From contig DASRPA010000251.1 of assembly GCA_035646635.1 (NCBI GenBank), positions 1 through 15,848 on the forward strand: 15,848 bases of DNA, written 5' to 3'. The position numbers and the translations under genes were made by a program. The notes under the pieces are model-generated. The model ran no database searches. It saw only the letters and a program-made list of their open reading frames with translations, and was not told where the DNA came from. Shown in pieces: positions 1 through 6,544 of this stretch (its first letter is position 1; every line of letters begins with the position of its first letter). The DNA is from JACDAL01 sp035646635. Its GTDB lineage: Bacteria > Actinomycetota > CADDZG01 > WHSQ01.

Positions 1-92
1 TCATCGGGCTGGGCGGGGGTCTCGCCGTGGTCGCAGCGGGACTCCTATGCGTTCCGCTACTGCTCCGCACGGCGCGAGCCGCCGTCGGTTGA
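1..92 (+). CDS. C-terminal end of a membrane protein (partial, enters from the left edge)
   Basis: An open frame read from base 3 encodes about 29 residues and ends at TGA 90-92. The peptide is a Gly/Ala/Leu/Val-rich hydrophobic helix (IGLGGGLAVVAAGLLC, then VPLLL) followed by a short basic tail (RTARAAVG). This is what the last transmembrane helix of a transporter, such as a major-facilitator permease, usually looks like, but too little is present to name a family. Codon choice is GC-rich like the neighbours. The stop codon overlaps the probable -35 box of the groES promoter, so the two units are packed closely. It could also be a chance open frame. Confidence 0.5.
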   Translation, partial: IGLGGGLAVVAAGLLCVPLLLRTARAAVG

Positions 93-117
93 CCGGGCTC
101 GCCGGGGCGGTTAAGCT
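89..117 (+). promoter_or_regulatory. Probable housekeeping promoter of groES-groEL
   Basis: TTGACC (89-94) matches five of six bases of the -35 consensus. A 17-bp spacer separates it from TAAGCT (112-117), which fits the actinobacterial TANNNT -10 pattern. The start of transcription would fall near 124, inside the CIRCE operator, which is the normal arrangement for HrcA repression. Position is inferred from sequence only. Confidence 0.6.
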
Positions 118-142
118 GGCACTCGAACAGGTGGAGTGCTAA
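116..142 (+). promoter_or_regulatory. CIRCE operator (HrcA binding site)
   Basis: The left arm CTGGCACTC (116-124) and right arm GAGTGCTAA (134-142) are separated by exactly 9 bp. The consensus is TTAGCACTC-N9-GAGTGCTAA, so the right arm is perfect and the left arm has two mismatches. CIRCE is the target of the heat-shock repressor HrcA. It overlaps the inferred transcription start and lies 26 bp upstream of the groES start codon. An hrcA gene is therefore expected elsewhere in the genome; none is in this window. Confidence 0.93.
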
Positions 143-167
143 TTTCTAGGTATTCAGGAGGTCAGGC

Positions 168-470
168 ATGGCAACTGCAACAAAGACGATCAAGCCACTC
201 GAGGACCGAATTCTGGTGCGTCCCGAGGAAGGCGAAGAGACCACTGCGTCCGGCATCGTGATCCCGGACACGGCCAAGGAGAAGCCCCAGGAGGGCACCG
301 TTCTCGCCATCGGCCCGGGCAAGCGCTCCGAGCAGGGTGAGCTCATTCCGATGGACGTATCCGAGGGCGACCGCGTCATCTACTCCAAGTACGGCGGCAC
401 CGACATCAAGCTCGACGGCGAGGACCTTCTGATCCTGTCCTCCCGTGACGTGCTCGCAATCGTCGGCTGA
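168..470 (+). CDS. groES: Co-chaperonin GroES (10 kDa chaperonin)
   Basis: GroES forms the heptameric lid of the GroEL folding chamber in the cytoplasm. The 100-residue product has the family's full length. It starts with IKPLEDRILVRP, carries the mobile-loop region at EGEETTASGIVIPDTAKEK (residues 21-39) with the hydrophobic IVI that docks on GroEL, continues with GTVLAIGPG and ends in the usual DLLILSSRDVLAIVG. The ATG is set by an AGGAGGT ribosome site at 156-162 with 5-nt spacing. It is the first gene of a two-gene operon; groEL follows after 101 bp. Expression should be heat-inducible through the CIRCE element just upstream. Nothing is unusual in the protein itself. Confidence 0.98.
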   Translation: MATATKTIKPLEDRILVRPEEGEETTASGIVIPDTAKEKPQEGTVLAIGPGKRSEQGELIPMDVSEGDRVIYSKYGGTDIKLDGEDLLILSSRDVLAIVG

Positions 471-571
471 TAGAGGCCGGCTCAGAAATCTGCGTGGGGG
501 CGCAAACGGTCCTTCACGCGCTACCGCCATTCACTTATCTGATCCATTTGCAGGGTTAGAAGGGAAGGTTC

Positions 572-2233
572 ATGTCTAAGATAATCAAGTTCGACGAGGA
601 GGCCCGGCGCGGGCTCGAGGCCGGCGTCGACCGCCTTGCCAATGCCGTACGCGTGACGCTCGGCCCCCGCGGCCGCAACGTCGTCCTCGACAAGAAGTGG
701 GGCGCACCCACGATCACCAACGACGGCGTAACGATCGCCAAGGAAGTCGAGCTCGAGGACCCGTGGGAGAACATGGGCGCTCAGCTCGTCAAAGAGGTCG
801 CGTCCAAGACAAACGACGTGGCCGGGGACGGGACCACCACCGCAACTGTGCTGGCGCAGGCGATGGTCCGCGCAGGGCTGCGGCAGGTAGCCTCGGGCGC
901 CAACCCTATGGACCTCAAGAGGGGCATCGAGCAGGGCGTCAAAGCGGCGGTGGACTCGATTCGCTCTCAGGCTCGTGATGTTGAAGGCCGCGAGCAGATC
1001 GCCCACATCGCGGCCATCTCCGCCAATAACGACCCCGAGATCGGCGAGCTCGTCGCAGAAGCGATGGACAAGGTCGGTAAGGACGGCGTCATTACGGTCG
1101 AGGAGTCGAACACCTTCGGGCTCGAGCTCGAGCTGGTCGAGGGAATGCAGTTCGACAAGGGTTACATCTCGCCTTATTTCGTTACCGACCAGGACCGCAT
1201 GGAGTCGGTACTGGAAGACCCCTACGTGCTTCTGTACCAGGGCAAGATCTCGACGGTCCGTGATCTCCTGCCGGTGCTCGAAAAGGTCATGCAGTCGGGT
1301 CGCCCATTGCTGATCCTCGCCGAGGACGTCGAGGGCGAGGCCCTCGCGACCCTGGTCGTCAACAAGATTCGCGGCACCTTCAAGGCCGCGGCCGTTAAGG
1401 CTCCCGGGTTCGGCGACCGGCGCAAGGCGATGCTGCAGGACATGGCAATCCTCACCGGCGGCCAGGTCATCTCCGAGGAGATCGGCCTCAAGCTCGAGAG
1501 CGCTCGCCTGGACATGCTGGGCCGCGCCCGCAAGATCGTCGTCACCAAGGACGACACCACGGTCGTCGAGGGCGAGGGCGAGCCGTCCGAAATCAAGGGA
1601 CGCGTCGACCAGATCCGCGCCGAGATCGAGCGCACCGATTCCGATTGGGACAAGGAGAAGCTGCAGGAGAGGCTCGCCAAGCTCGCGGGTGGAGTGGCGG
1701 TACTCAAGGTAGGCGCTGCCACCGAGGTCGAGCTCAAAGAGAAGAAGCACCGCATCGAGGACTCCGTGAGCGCAACTCGGGCCGCGGTCGAGGAAGGAGT
1801 CGTCGCAGGTGGCGGCACCACCTTGCTGCGGGCGCGGGAAGCGGTGGAGGCTCTCGAGCTCACAGGTGACGAAGCCGCCGGAGCCAGGGTCGTCATGTCC
1901 GCTCTCAAGATGCCGCTGTGGTGGATCGCTCAGAACGCCGGATTCGAGGGCGGAGTGGTAGTCGAGCGAGTGCTCTCAGAGAAGCCCGGCCACGGGCTCA
2001 ACGCGGCCACCGGCCAATACGGCGACCTCTTCGCCGAAGGCATCATCGACCCTGCACGCGTGACTCGTTCGGGGCTCGAGAACGCAGCTTCTATCGCTGC
2101 TCTGATGCTGACGACGGAGGCCTCTGTGGTCGACAAGCCCGAGGAGGATGACCCGGCGGCTCAGGCCGGCGGCCACGCTCACGGCGGTATGGGGGGCATG
2201 GGCGGAATGGGTGGCATGGGCGGCATGATGTAA
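572..2233 (+). CDS. groEL: Chaperonin GroEL (60 kDa, ATP-dependent)
   Basis: GroEL forms a tetradecameric double ring that folds proteins using ATP with GroES. The 553-residue product is full length. The equatorial ATP site shows TLGPRGRNVVLD (29-40), NDGVTIAKE (50-58) and GDGTTTATVLAQ (85-96). The apical domain contains KGYISPYF and KAPGFGDRRKAML, and the second equatorial part has the conserved VEEGVVAGGGT. The tail is five GGM triplets plus a final Met, preceded by a short GGHAHG stretch. GGM tails line the folding cavity; the two His residues are a mild echo of the His-rich tails of actinobacterial GroEL1. A purine-rich site (AGGGAAGG, 561-568) precedes the ATG. An intrinsic terminator follows the stop. 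Confidence 0.98.
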   Translation: MSKIIKFDEEARRGLEAGVDRLANAVRVTLGPRGRNVVLDKKWGAPTITNDGVTIAKEVELEDPWENMGAQLVKEVASKTNDVAGDGTTTATVLAQAMVRAGLRQVASGANPMDLKRGIEQGVKAAVDSIRSQARDVEGREQIAHIAAISANNDPEIGELVAEAMDKVGKDGVITVEESNTFGLELELVEGMQFDKGYISPYFVTDQDRMESVLEDPYVLLYQGKISTVRDLLPVLEKVMQSGRPLLILAEDVEGEALATLVVNKIRGTFKAAAVKAPGFGDRRKAMLQDMAILTGGQVISEEIGLKLESARLDMLGRARKIVVTKDDTTVVEGEGEPSEIKGRVDQIRAEIERTDSDWDKEKLQERLAKLAGGVAVLKVGAATEVELKEKKHRIEDSVSATRAAVEEGVVAGGGTTLLRAREAVEALELTGDEAAGARVVMSALKMPLWWIAQNAGFEGGVVVERVLSEKPGHGLNAATGQYGDLFAEGIIDPARVTRSGLENAASIAALMLTTEASVVDKPEEDDPAAQAGGHAHGGMGGMGGMGGMGGMM

Positions 2234-2251
2234 AGCAAGGCAGTTCGTAGA

Positions 2252-2287
2252 AAGGGCCCGGCTTCGGCCGGGCCCTTCTTGTTGTTG
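2252..2287 (+). terminator. Intrinsic terminator of groES-groEL
   Basis: An 11-bp perfect stem, AAGGGCCCGGC (2252-2262) with GCCGGGCCCTT (2267-2277), closes a TTCG tetraloop. It is followed by CTTGTTGTTG. It starts 18 bp after the groEL stop codon. The stable UUCG loop and T-rich tail make this the clearest terminator in the window. Confidence 0.93.
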
Positions 2288-2317
2288 GGCACGAGTCCCC
2301 GTTGGGCACGAGTCCCC
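2284..2317. repeat. 17-bp direct tandem duplication
   Basis: GTTGGGCACGAGTCCCC occurs at 2284-2300 and again, identical, at 2301-2317, directly after the groEL terminator. It lies outside any gene and looks like a recent slippage or duplication event. Confidence 0.9.
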
Positions 2318-2340
2318 GGCCCGGCCCTCTCGGCCTCCCG

Positions 2341-2417
2341 CGGTGGTCAAATGTCCTCAGTCCGCGTTTGACCCCCACTTTCGGTGGTCAGATGTCCTCA
2401 GTCCGCGTATGACCACC
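2341..2417. repeat. Two imperfect 36-bp direct repeats, each with inverted arms
   Basis: Copy a (2341-2376) and copy b (2382-2417) share most of their bases, including the core ATGTCCTCAGTCCGCGT. Both carry dyad arms. Copy a has GGTCAAA (2345-2351) with TTTGACC (2367-2373). Copy b has GGTGGTCA (2383-2390) with TGACCACC (2410-2417). They fill the spacer between the convergent groEL and M23 genes, so they could act as a transcription end for the minus strand, or be an intergenic repeat family. No T-run is present. Confidence 0.75.
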
Positions 2418-2467
2418 GCGCCAGGCTCCCCCGGCCCCTCGGCCCCCGGCCTCGCCGGAGGCTGGAC

Positions 2468-3580
2468 CTAGGGCAGGTAGGACATCGGATCGACGGGATT
2501 GCCGCCGAGGTGCACCTCGAAGTGGAGGTGGTCTCCGTAGCAATTTCCGGTGCAACCCACGTACCCGATGATGTCTCCCTGCTCAACGCTGCCCGAAGTC
2601 TCAGCGAAGCTAGACATGTGGGCGTAGAGAGTCGAGAGGCCGCCCCCGTGGTCGAGGATCACCATGTTGCCGTAACCGCTCATCCCGGACCCCACGTATA
2701 TGGGAACGCCACTCTTGGCCGCCGCGATCGGCTGCCCGGTGTACCCGTTGATGTCGATGCCCGCGTGCAACCGGCCCCAGCGCTCGCCGAACGGTGACGT
2801 CACGCCTCCGTTGAGCGGCCAGATGAAGCCCTCGGAGGAGATGCCCAGGGCGGCGAGCTCCGCCCCCACTTTGGCGGTCAGGATCTCATGTCTGATGTCG
2901 GCGGCAGCGTCTTCGAGGTGGTGTTCGGTTTCCTTGTGGTCGTGGAGCTTCGTCTTGAGCTGTGCGAAGGCGTGCGAGATCCTCTTCTTGTCCGAGGCGA
3001 GGCTCCTCATCAGTCGCGTCTGGGTGGCCTTGCTCTCGTGAAGCCGGGTCTCCAAGTCGAACAAGGCCCTGTATTCCTGGCGAATCTGAGTCTGGAGTCG
3101 CCCAAAGCGGACCAAGGCTCCGGTGTTCTCTGCGGCCGCGGCCCCCATCAGCTCGAGGCGCGAGTCGAGCTCGCTGAGGGAGCTGGAGGTGAGAAGCGCA
3201 TCCAGCGCATCGGTGCTCCCGGCTTTGTAGAGGGCGACGGCCTGCTCGGTGGCAAGGTTCTCTACCCGGTCGATCTCACGCTGGACAGACCCAATACGGG
3301 CATGAGCACTTCGAACCGAAGAAGAGATTCTGTGGATCTCGGAGTCGAGTCGGTTGAGCGCGATCTGAGCCTTGGTGATTCTGCGATTGAGATGATTGAT
3401 CTGCTTCTTGAGCGAGGCGGCGCGTGTGGAGCCGTGATCGATGAAGCCCCGGACCTGCGTGAGCCTATGTTTAGTCTCCTTCAGGTCCCCACGAGGGCCC
3501 GCCCACGAGGCGAGCGAAGGGACCAGCAGGGTGCCGACGGCGACGCCGGCGGCCAGCGTGTGCGAAAACTTCTGCCCCAA
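2468..3580 (-). CDS. Secreted coiled-coil M23 (LytM) metallopeptidase, EnvC/NlpD-like layout
   Basis: This is a likely peptidoglycan DD-endopeptidase or a regulator of cell separation, acting outside the membrane. The 370-residue product starts at a TTG (3578-3580) that has AAGGAG (minus strand, 3586-3591) 5 nt upstream. The frame stays open another 53 codons, but only this start puts a signal peptide at the N-terminus (hydrophobic AAGVAVGTLLVPSLASWAG). Residues about 30-240 are rich in Lys/Glu/Arg/Leu heptads, a long coiled coil. The M23 domain is C-terminal with all Zn ligands: H272-x3-D276, H321 in LYAHM, and H351-L-H353. Intact motifs predict an active enzyme, unlike EnvC and NlpD themselves, which have lost them. 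It stands alone, converges on groEL and diverges from the sigma operon. Confidence 0.9.
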   Translation of the reverse strand: MGQKFSHTLAAGVAVGTLLVPSLASWAGPRGDLKETKHRLTQVRGFIDHGSTRAASLKKQINHLNRRITKAQIALNRLDSEIHRISSSVRSAHARIGSVQREIDRVENLATEQAVALYKAGSTDALDALLTSSSLSELDSRLELMGAAAAENTGALVRFGRLQTQIRQEYRALFDLETRLHESKATQTRLMRSLASDKKRISHAFAQLKTKLHDHKETEHHLEDAAADIRHEILTAKVGAELAALGISSEGFIWPLNGGVTSPFGERWGRLHAGIDINGYTGQPIAAAKSGVPIYVGSGMSGYGNMVILDHGGGLSTLYAHMSSFAETSGSVEQGDIIGYVGCTGNCYGDHLHFEVHLGGNPVDPMSYLP

Positions 3581-3743
3581 GAAAACTCCTTGTCGAGCAA
3601 CACGAGCCCAGACTTCCTCCGCGCGCGAACTAGCGAATAGCGCGACGGAAAGCTGGCCCCACCCCCAAGTCAGCCCCAGGGCAGGTCGAAGGCATCGTCC
3701 CACAGGGCACTGCTTGTGGCAATAGGACCTCGCGAACAAATCG

Positions 3744-3773
3744 GGAGGCGGCCCCTTGCGGGGCTTCGCCTCC
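3744..3773. other. Strong stem-loop in the M23 upstream region
   Basis: GGAGGCG (3744-3750) pairs with CGCCTCC (3767-3773), and GCCCC (3751-3755) pairs with GGGGC (3760-3764). The loop is TTGC and there is a 2-nt TT bulge on one side, giving a 12-bp GC-rich stem. Neither strand shows a T-run right after it, so a simple terminator is unlikely. It lies 164 bp upstream of the M23 start codon. Confidence 0.7.
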
Positions 3774-3792
3774 GGATGCTAGCGTCGGCGAC

Positions 3793-3855
3793 GCACCCGT
3801 TGAGTCGTAAACTGGCCTCGGTCGGGACGAAGGTTCGGCGGGTGCATTTTCTTTG
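3793..3855. other. Long-range stem GCACCCG/CGGGTGC with a structured 39-nt loop
   Basis: GCACCCG (3793-3799) pairs with CGGGTGC (3839-3845). On the plus strand the right arm is followed by ATTTTCTTTG, like a terminator tail, yet no plus-strand gene precedes it. On the minus strand it would form the 5' part of the M23 leader. It could be an RNA leader structure or simply a chance stem in GC-rich sequence. Confidence 0.4.
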
Positions 3856-3968
3856 CCCTCTTCTCTGCCCTCTTGGCTCGCTATCTGTGTCGCCGACCAC
3901 CACGAAGTGTCACGATTGCAATGTTTGGCAATGTTTGGGGCCGGTTGCCGCTCCCGCCCCGGCCCGAC

Positions 3969-4045
3969 GAGGTACCAAAGCGCGCAAGGCGCTCCTGAGT
4001 ACGGAATCCGTACTCAGGAGCGCGCTGAGCGCGTTTGAGTACCTC
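3969..4045 (-). repeat. Family A palindromic repeat, copy 1 (77 bp)
   Basis: The core is a perfect 17-bp inverted repeat, GCGCTCCTGAGTACGGA (3989-4005), with a 1-nt centre and its complement at 4007-4023. Outer imperfect arms run from GAGGTACCAAAGCGCGC (3969-3985) to GCGCGTTTGAGTACCTC (4029-4045). The same design is found after rpsT at 15691-15763 and 15810-15848, sharing the GTACGGATTCCGTAC centre, the TCAAACGCGC arm and a GC-rich flank ending in CCGGC. By that flank this copy is in minus orientation. REP/BIME-like or MITE-like elements have this form. It lies 40 bp upstream of the ECF promoter. Confidence 0.9.
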
Positions 4046-4086
4046 GCCGAAGGCCGGGGTCGGGGGGCCGGGAGTCCGGGCCGGGC

Positions 4087-4113
4087 GAACTTTTCCCTAG
4101 GCCCTGGCGTCGT
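4087..4113 (+). promoter_or_regulatory. Candidate ECF-type promoter for the sigma/anti-sigma/M15 operon
   Basis: GAACTT (4087-4092) resembles the ECF -35 motif GGAACTT. CGTCGT (4108-4113) resembles the ECF -10 motif CGTC. The 15-bp spacing after GAACTT fits group promoters. ECF sigma factors commonly transcribe their own operon, and the position 70-96 bp upstream of the sigma start codon suits autoregulation. No housekeeping-type pair is evident nearby. Confidence 0.5.
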
Positions 4114-4182
4114 AGTGGCGTGTGATGCGACCATGATCATGATCCCGACTTGCCCAATCCCTCTACGCTGCTGGAGAGTGCG

Positions 4183-4725
4183 GTGCCAGAGCCCGATCCT
4201 CAGGTCGTCCGGGCCGCGCGCGGCGGCGATACCGGCGCGTTCGAATCCCTCGTCCGCTTCTACCAGGCCCACGTGTGGCGGTTGTGCTTCCACCTCCTGC
4301 ACGACGAGACGCTGGCCGACGACGTCACTCAGGAAGCGCTGGTCAAGGCCTTCCGCTTCCTCCCCAGTTATCGGGGCGAGTCCAAATTCTCGACGTGGCT
4401 TTACTCGATCACTCGGAACTGCGCCCTGGACGAGCTCCGCAAGGCCGGCCGGCGCCACGACCTACTCACCCAGCTCGGGCGCGAGGCCGTCCCCACCCAC
4501 CGGGATCACAGCGTCAGGATCGAGGTCAGAGAGGCGATCGCGGCCCTGCCCCTCGAGCTGCGGGAGGCCGTGGTTCTGATCGACATGTTCGGAACGTCCT
4601 ACTCCGAGGCCGCGGCGATCCTCGGGGTCCCGCTCGGCACCGTCAAGAGCCGCGTCCACCGGGCCCGGCTGGTGCTGGCGCGCTGGCTGCTGCCGGCCTC
4701 ACAGGGGAGTACCGGTGAAGCCTGA
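4183..4725 (+). CDS. ECF-family RNA polymerase sigma factor (sigma-70 family, sigma-E-like)
   Basis: This directs RNA polymerase to stress promoters and is normally held inactive by the partner encoded next. The 180-residue product has region 2 at about residues 15-85, with FYQAHVWRLCFHLLHD, ADDVTQEALVKAFRFL and the -10-contacting FSTWLYSITRNCALDELRK. Region 4 lies at about 117-172, with ALPLELREAVVLIDMFGTSY and the helix-turn-helix AAAILGVPLGTVKSRVHRAR. A GTG start at 4183 is preferred because GGAGAG (4173-4178) lies 4 nt upstream; an in-frame TTG at 4150 lacks such a site. Its 3' end overlaps the anti-sigma gene by 11 bp, suggesting translational coupling. Exact ECF group not determined. 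Confidence 0.95.
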   Translation: MPEPDPQVVRAARGGDTGAFESLVRFYQAHVWRLCFHLLHDETLADDVTQEALVKAFRFLPSYRGESKFSTWLYSITRNCALDELRKAGRRHDLLTQLGREAVPTHRDHSVRIEVREAIAALPLELREAVVLIDMFGTSYSEAAAILGVPLGTVKSRVHRARLVLARWLLPASQGSTGEA

Positions 4726-6544
4726 GCTCGACTGCGGCGCGGCCCTGGAGGACGTCTCCTCGTTGTTGGACGGAGAGCTGAACGTGGCGCGCGCACTCGC
4801 CGTGAGAGCCCACGTCGAGGCCTGCCCCAAATGCTCCGAGCAGGCCCGGGCACTCGATGAGGTCCGCCGCGCCCTGCGCACTCAACCCGCCGGAGAGGTG
4901 CCCGATGTCACCGCCGCAGTCATGCGCAGAGTGGAGCGACAAAGCCAGCGGCGGCAGGTGCGCGGCCCCCTTCGCGTTGCCGGTGTGGCGGCCGCCGTTG
5001 CCGCGCTGCTGCTGGCGAGCTCGTCCCTGATCGGCACTCGGCGCCCCCCGGCCTCCGCGCGAGCCTCGGAGGTCACGAGCGGGGTGCGAGACGCAGCCCG
5101 CTCGCTCGACGCCTACCGAGCCCGTTACGAGATCGTCGAGCGCGGCTGGCACGAGGCCGTGCCGATGCGCCGCTTCGATGCAGAGGTCAGCTTCAGCGCC
5201 CCCGAGAGCTTCCGGCTCACGATCCGCGACAACACCTCCTATCCCGATCCGAGCCGGTGGCCCCCCAACGACGTCGACCTCATCGTCAACGCCCGGAGGT
5301 CGTGGATCAGGGAGCCGGACCTCTGTCCCGAGGCCTCTCTCCCCGCCTGCTGGACCGGAACCACCGAGGAGCGAACGGTGGTCGCCCGGCGCCCCTTCGA
5401 CGGCGCCGCCGGCCTTCCCTCGGACCTGATCGTCCCGCTCGAGACCCTGTCCACCTCGGAGCTCTTCGAGCTCCTGGGGCGTGAGCGAGTGCTGGGGCGG
5501 AGCGCCCTTCACGTGGCGCTGCCCCACCGCCAGGCGGTTCCGCTCATCTCCGCCTTCCAGCAGGGCGGGTCGTGGCGTGAGTTCTCACCTTTCGATCGCG
5601 TCGACCTGTGGCTCGACGCCGAGACCTGGTTCCCGCTGCGCTTCGACGTGCGGCGAGGACGCTCGGCCGGCGGCCAGGTGCTTCTGTCGGCTCGGGCGAC
5701 CTCTTTCTCCCAGCCCCACGACTTTGCCCCCAGCACGTTTCGGGCGCCCACCGCTGCTCTCCAGAGATCGGGCGGCTTCGTGCAGGACTCGGAGGTGAGC
5801 TTCGACGATGTTCGCTCGCCCGAGTTCACCGCGGGCCTGCCCCCTTATCGAGCGGGGGCGACCTCGGCGGGCGAAAGGATCCTCTCTTACGCACGTGGGC
5901 TGACCTGGCTGACGATGGCGGTCGAACGCTCCTCCGATCCGCCGCGCGGCTATCCCTCGACGGCCGAGCAAGTTGCCCTGGAGGGATCGGGCGTCGCCTA
6001 TTACGAACCCGCCAGCAGTGACTCGAGGCGAAGAGTCGATCTCTACGCTCCTCGAACCCATGCCTCCCTCGAGTCAAACCTGCCGCGCGCGGTGTTGCTC
6101 AGGGTGGCGAGCTCCCTGGATCTGGTGGGGCGTCCTCTCCCTGGTGGGATCGAACGGAGCGGGCTACGGGTGACCCGCCTTAGCTCCTCGGCCCTTCAGA
6201 CGCTCGCCTTTGCGGAGTCGCCCACCCATCTTCCGCCGGGCTATCGCACCACCTCTTCGTTCCTGGTGGAGAACCGGCGCGGCCACCGCACGCTCAGCGT
6301 CTACTACCGCCGGGCTCAGGCCGAGTACGACGGCCTCGGGATCCGCACCACACAGTCGCCCTCGGTGCGCTTTCTGCCCCCTTCCTTCGAGGACCTCCAG
6401 CCGGTTACCGTCGACGGCCGCTCCGGGCGCTGGTCGCCCGAACGGGGCGAGCTCGAGTGGATGGACCAGGGCGTCTACCGCTCGGTGCGGGCGCCGTCCC
6501 TCGGGCGCGGGGCTGCGGTGCAAGTCGCTCGGAGCCTCGAGTGA
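4715..6544 (+). CDS. Zinc-finger transmembrane anti-sigma factor with a large RseB/LolA-like extracytoplasmic region
   Basis: This is a probable inhibitor of the preceding sigma factor. The cytoplasmic N-terminus has a zinc-binding anti-sigma motif H33-x3-C37-x2-C40 after the helix DVSSLLDGEL. One membrane helix follows at about 85-107 (VAGVAAAVAALLLASSSLIG). The remaining 500 residues are outside. Parts such as ARSLDAYRARYEIVERG and RVDLWLDAETWFPLRFDV resemble the MucB/RseB and LolA lipoprotein-sensing folds, and a second block near 510-605 resembles it again more weakly. Typical anti-sigma factors are 90-250 residues, so 609 is unusual: sensor and inhibitor appear fused, where Proteobacteria use separate RseA and RseB. 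It starts at GTG 4715 with AGGGGAG (4703-4709) upstream. Fold assignment of the sensor is inference. Confidence 0.85.
   Translation: MKPELDCGAALEDVSSLLDGELNVARALAVRAHVEACPKCSEQARALDEVRRALRTQPAGEVPDVTAAVMRRVERQSQRRQVRGPLRVAGVAAAVAALLLASSSLIGTRRPPASARASEVTSGVRDAARSLDAYRARYEIVERGWHEAVPMRRFDAEVSFSAPESFRLTIRDNTSYPDPSRWPPNDVDLIVNARRSWIREPDLCPEASLPACWTGTTEERTVVARRPFDGAAGLPSDLIVPLETLSTSELFELLGRERVLGRSALHVALPHRQAVPLISAFQQGGSWREFSPFDRVDLWLDAETWFPLRFDVRRGRSAGGQVLLSARATSFSQPHDFAPSTFRAPTAALQRSGGFVQDSEVSFDDVRSPEFTAGLPPYRAGATSAGERILSYARGLTWLTMAVERSSDPPRGYPSTAEQVALEGSGVAYYEPASSDSRRRVDLYAPRTHASLESNLPRAVLLRVASSLDLVGRPLPGGIERSGLRVTRLSSSALQTLAFAESPTHLPPGYRTTSSFLVENRRGHRTLSVYYRRAQAEYDGLGIRTTQSPSVRFLPPSFEDLQPVTVDGRSGRWSPERGELEWMDQGVYRSVRAPSLGRGAAVQVARSLE

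Larger units (their letters stand above)
3581..4182. other. Long divergent intergenic region between the M23 gene and the sigma operon
   Basis: No credible gene is seen in these 602 bases; the open frames here lack family resemblance and ribosome sites. It holds two stem-loops (3744-3773 and 3793-3845), a 10-bp direct repeat GCAATGTTTG (3918-3927 and 3928-3937), the family A palindrome (3969-4045), an ECF-type promoter (4087-4113) and a small palindrome CATGATCATG (4132-4141). The part near the M23 gene would be its 5' leader if transcription starts beyond about 3850 on the minus strand. Confidence 0.7.

Noticed and set aside
521..1750. Long minus-strand open frame (409 codons) opposite groEL
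   Set aside because: Shadow of the GC-rich third-codon positions of groEL; no family motifs or ribosome site.
2449..2462. Hairpin GCCTC-GCCG-GAGGC as terminator of the M23 gene
   Set aside because: Only a 5-bp stem overlapping the end of the gene region and without a T-run; common by chance in such GC-rich DNA.
3581..3739. N-terminal extension of the M23 protein to the upstream ATG at 3739
   Set aside because: The extra 53 residues would bury the signal peptide, and the TTG at 3580 has a good AAGGAG ribosome site.
3581..3900. c-di-AMP (ydaO) riboswitch upstream of the M23 gene
   Set aside because: A GCCGAACC stretch is present, but the other conserved boxes (GGGGAACC-like and GGGUGAAUC-like) were not found in order.
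3716..4579. Plus-strand frame of 287 codons running into the sigma gene
   Set aside because: It crosses the family A palindrome and reads the sigma gene in the wrong frame; Ser/Arg/Pro-rich with no motif.
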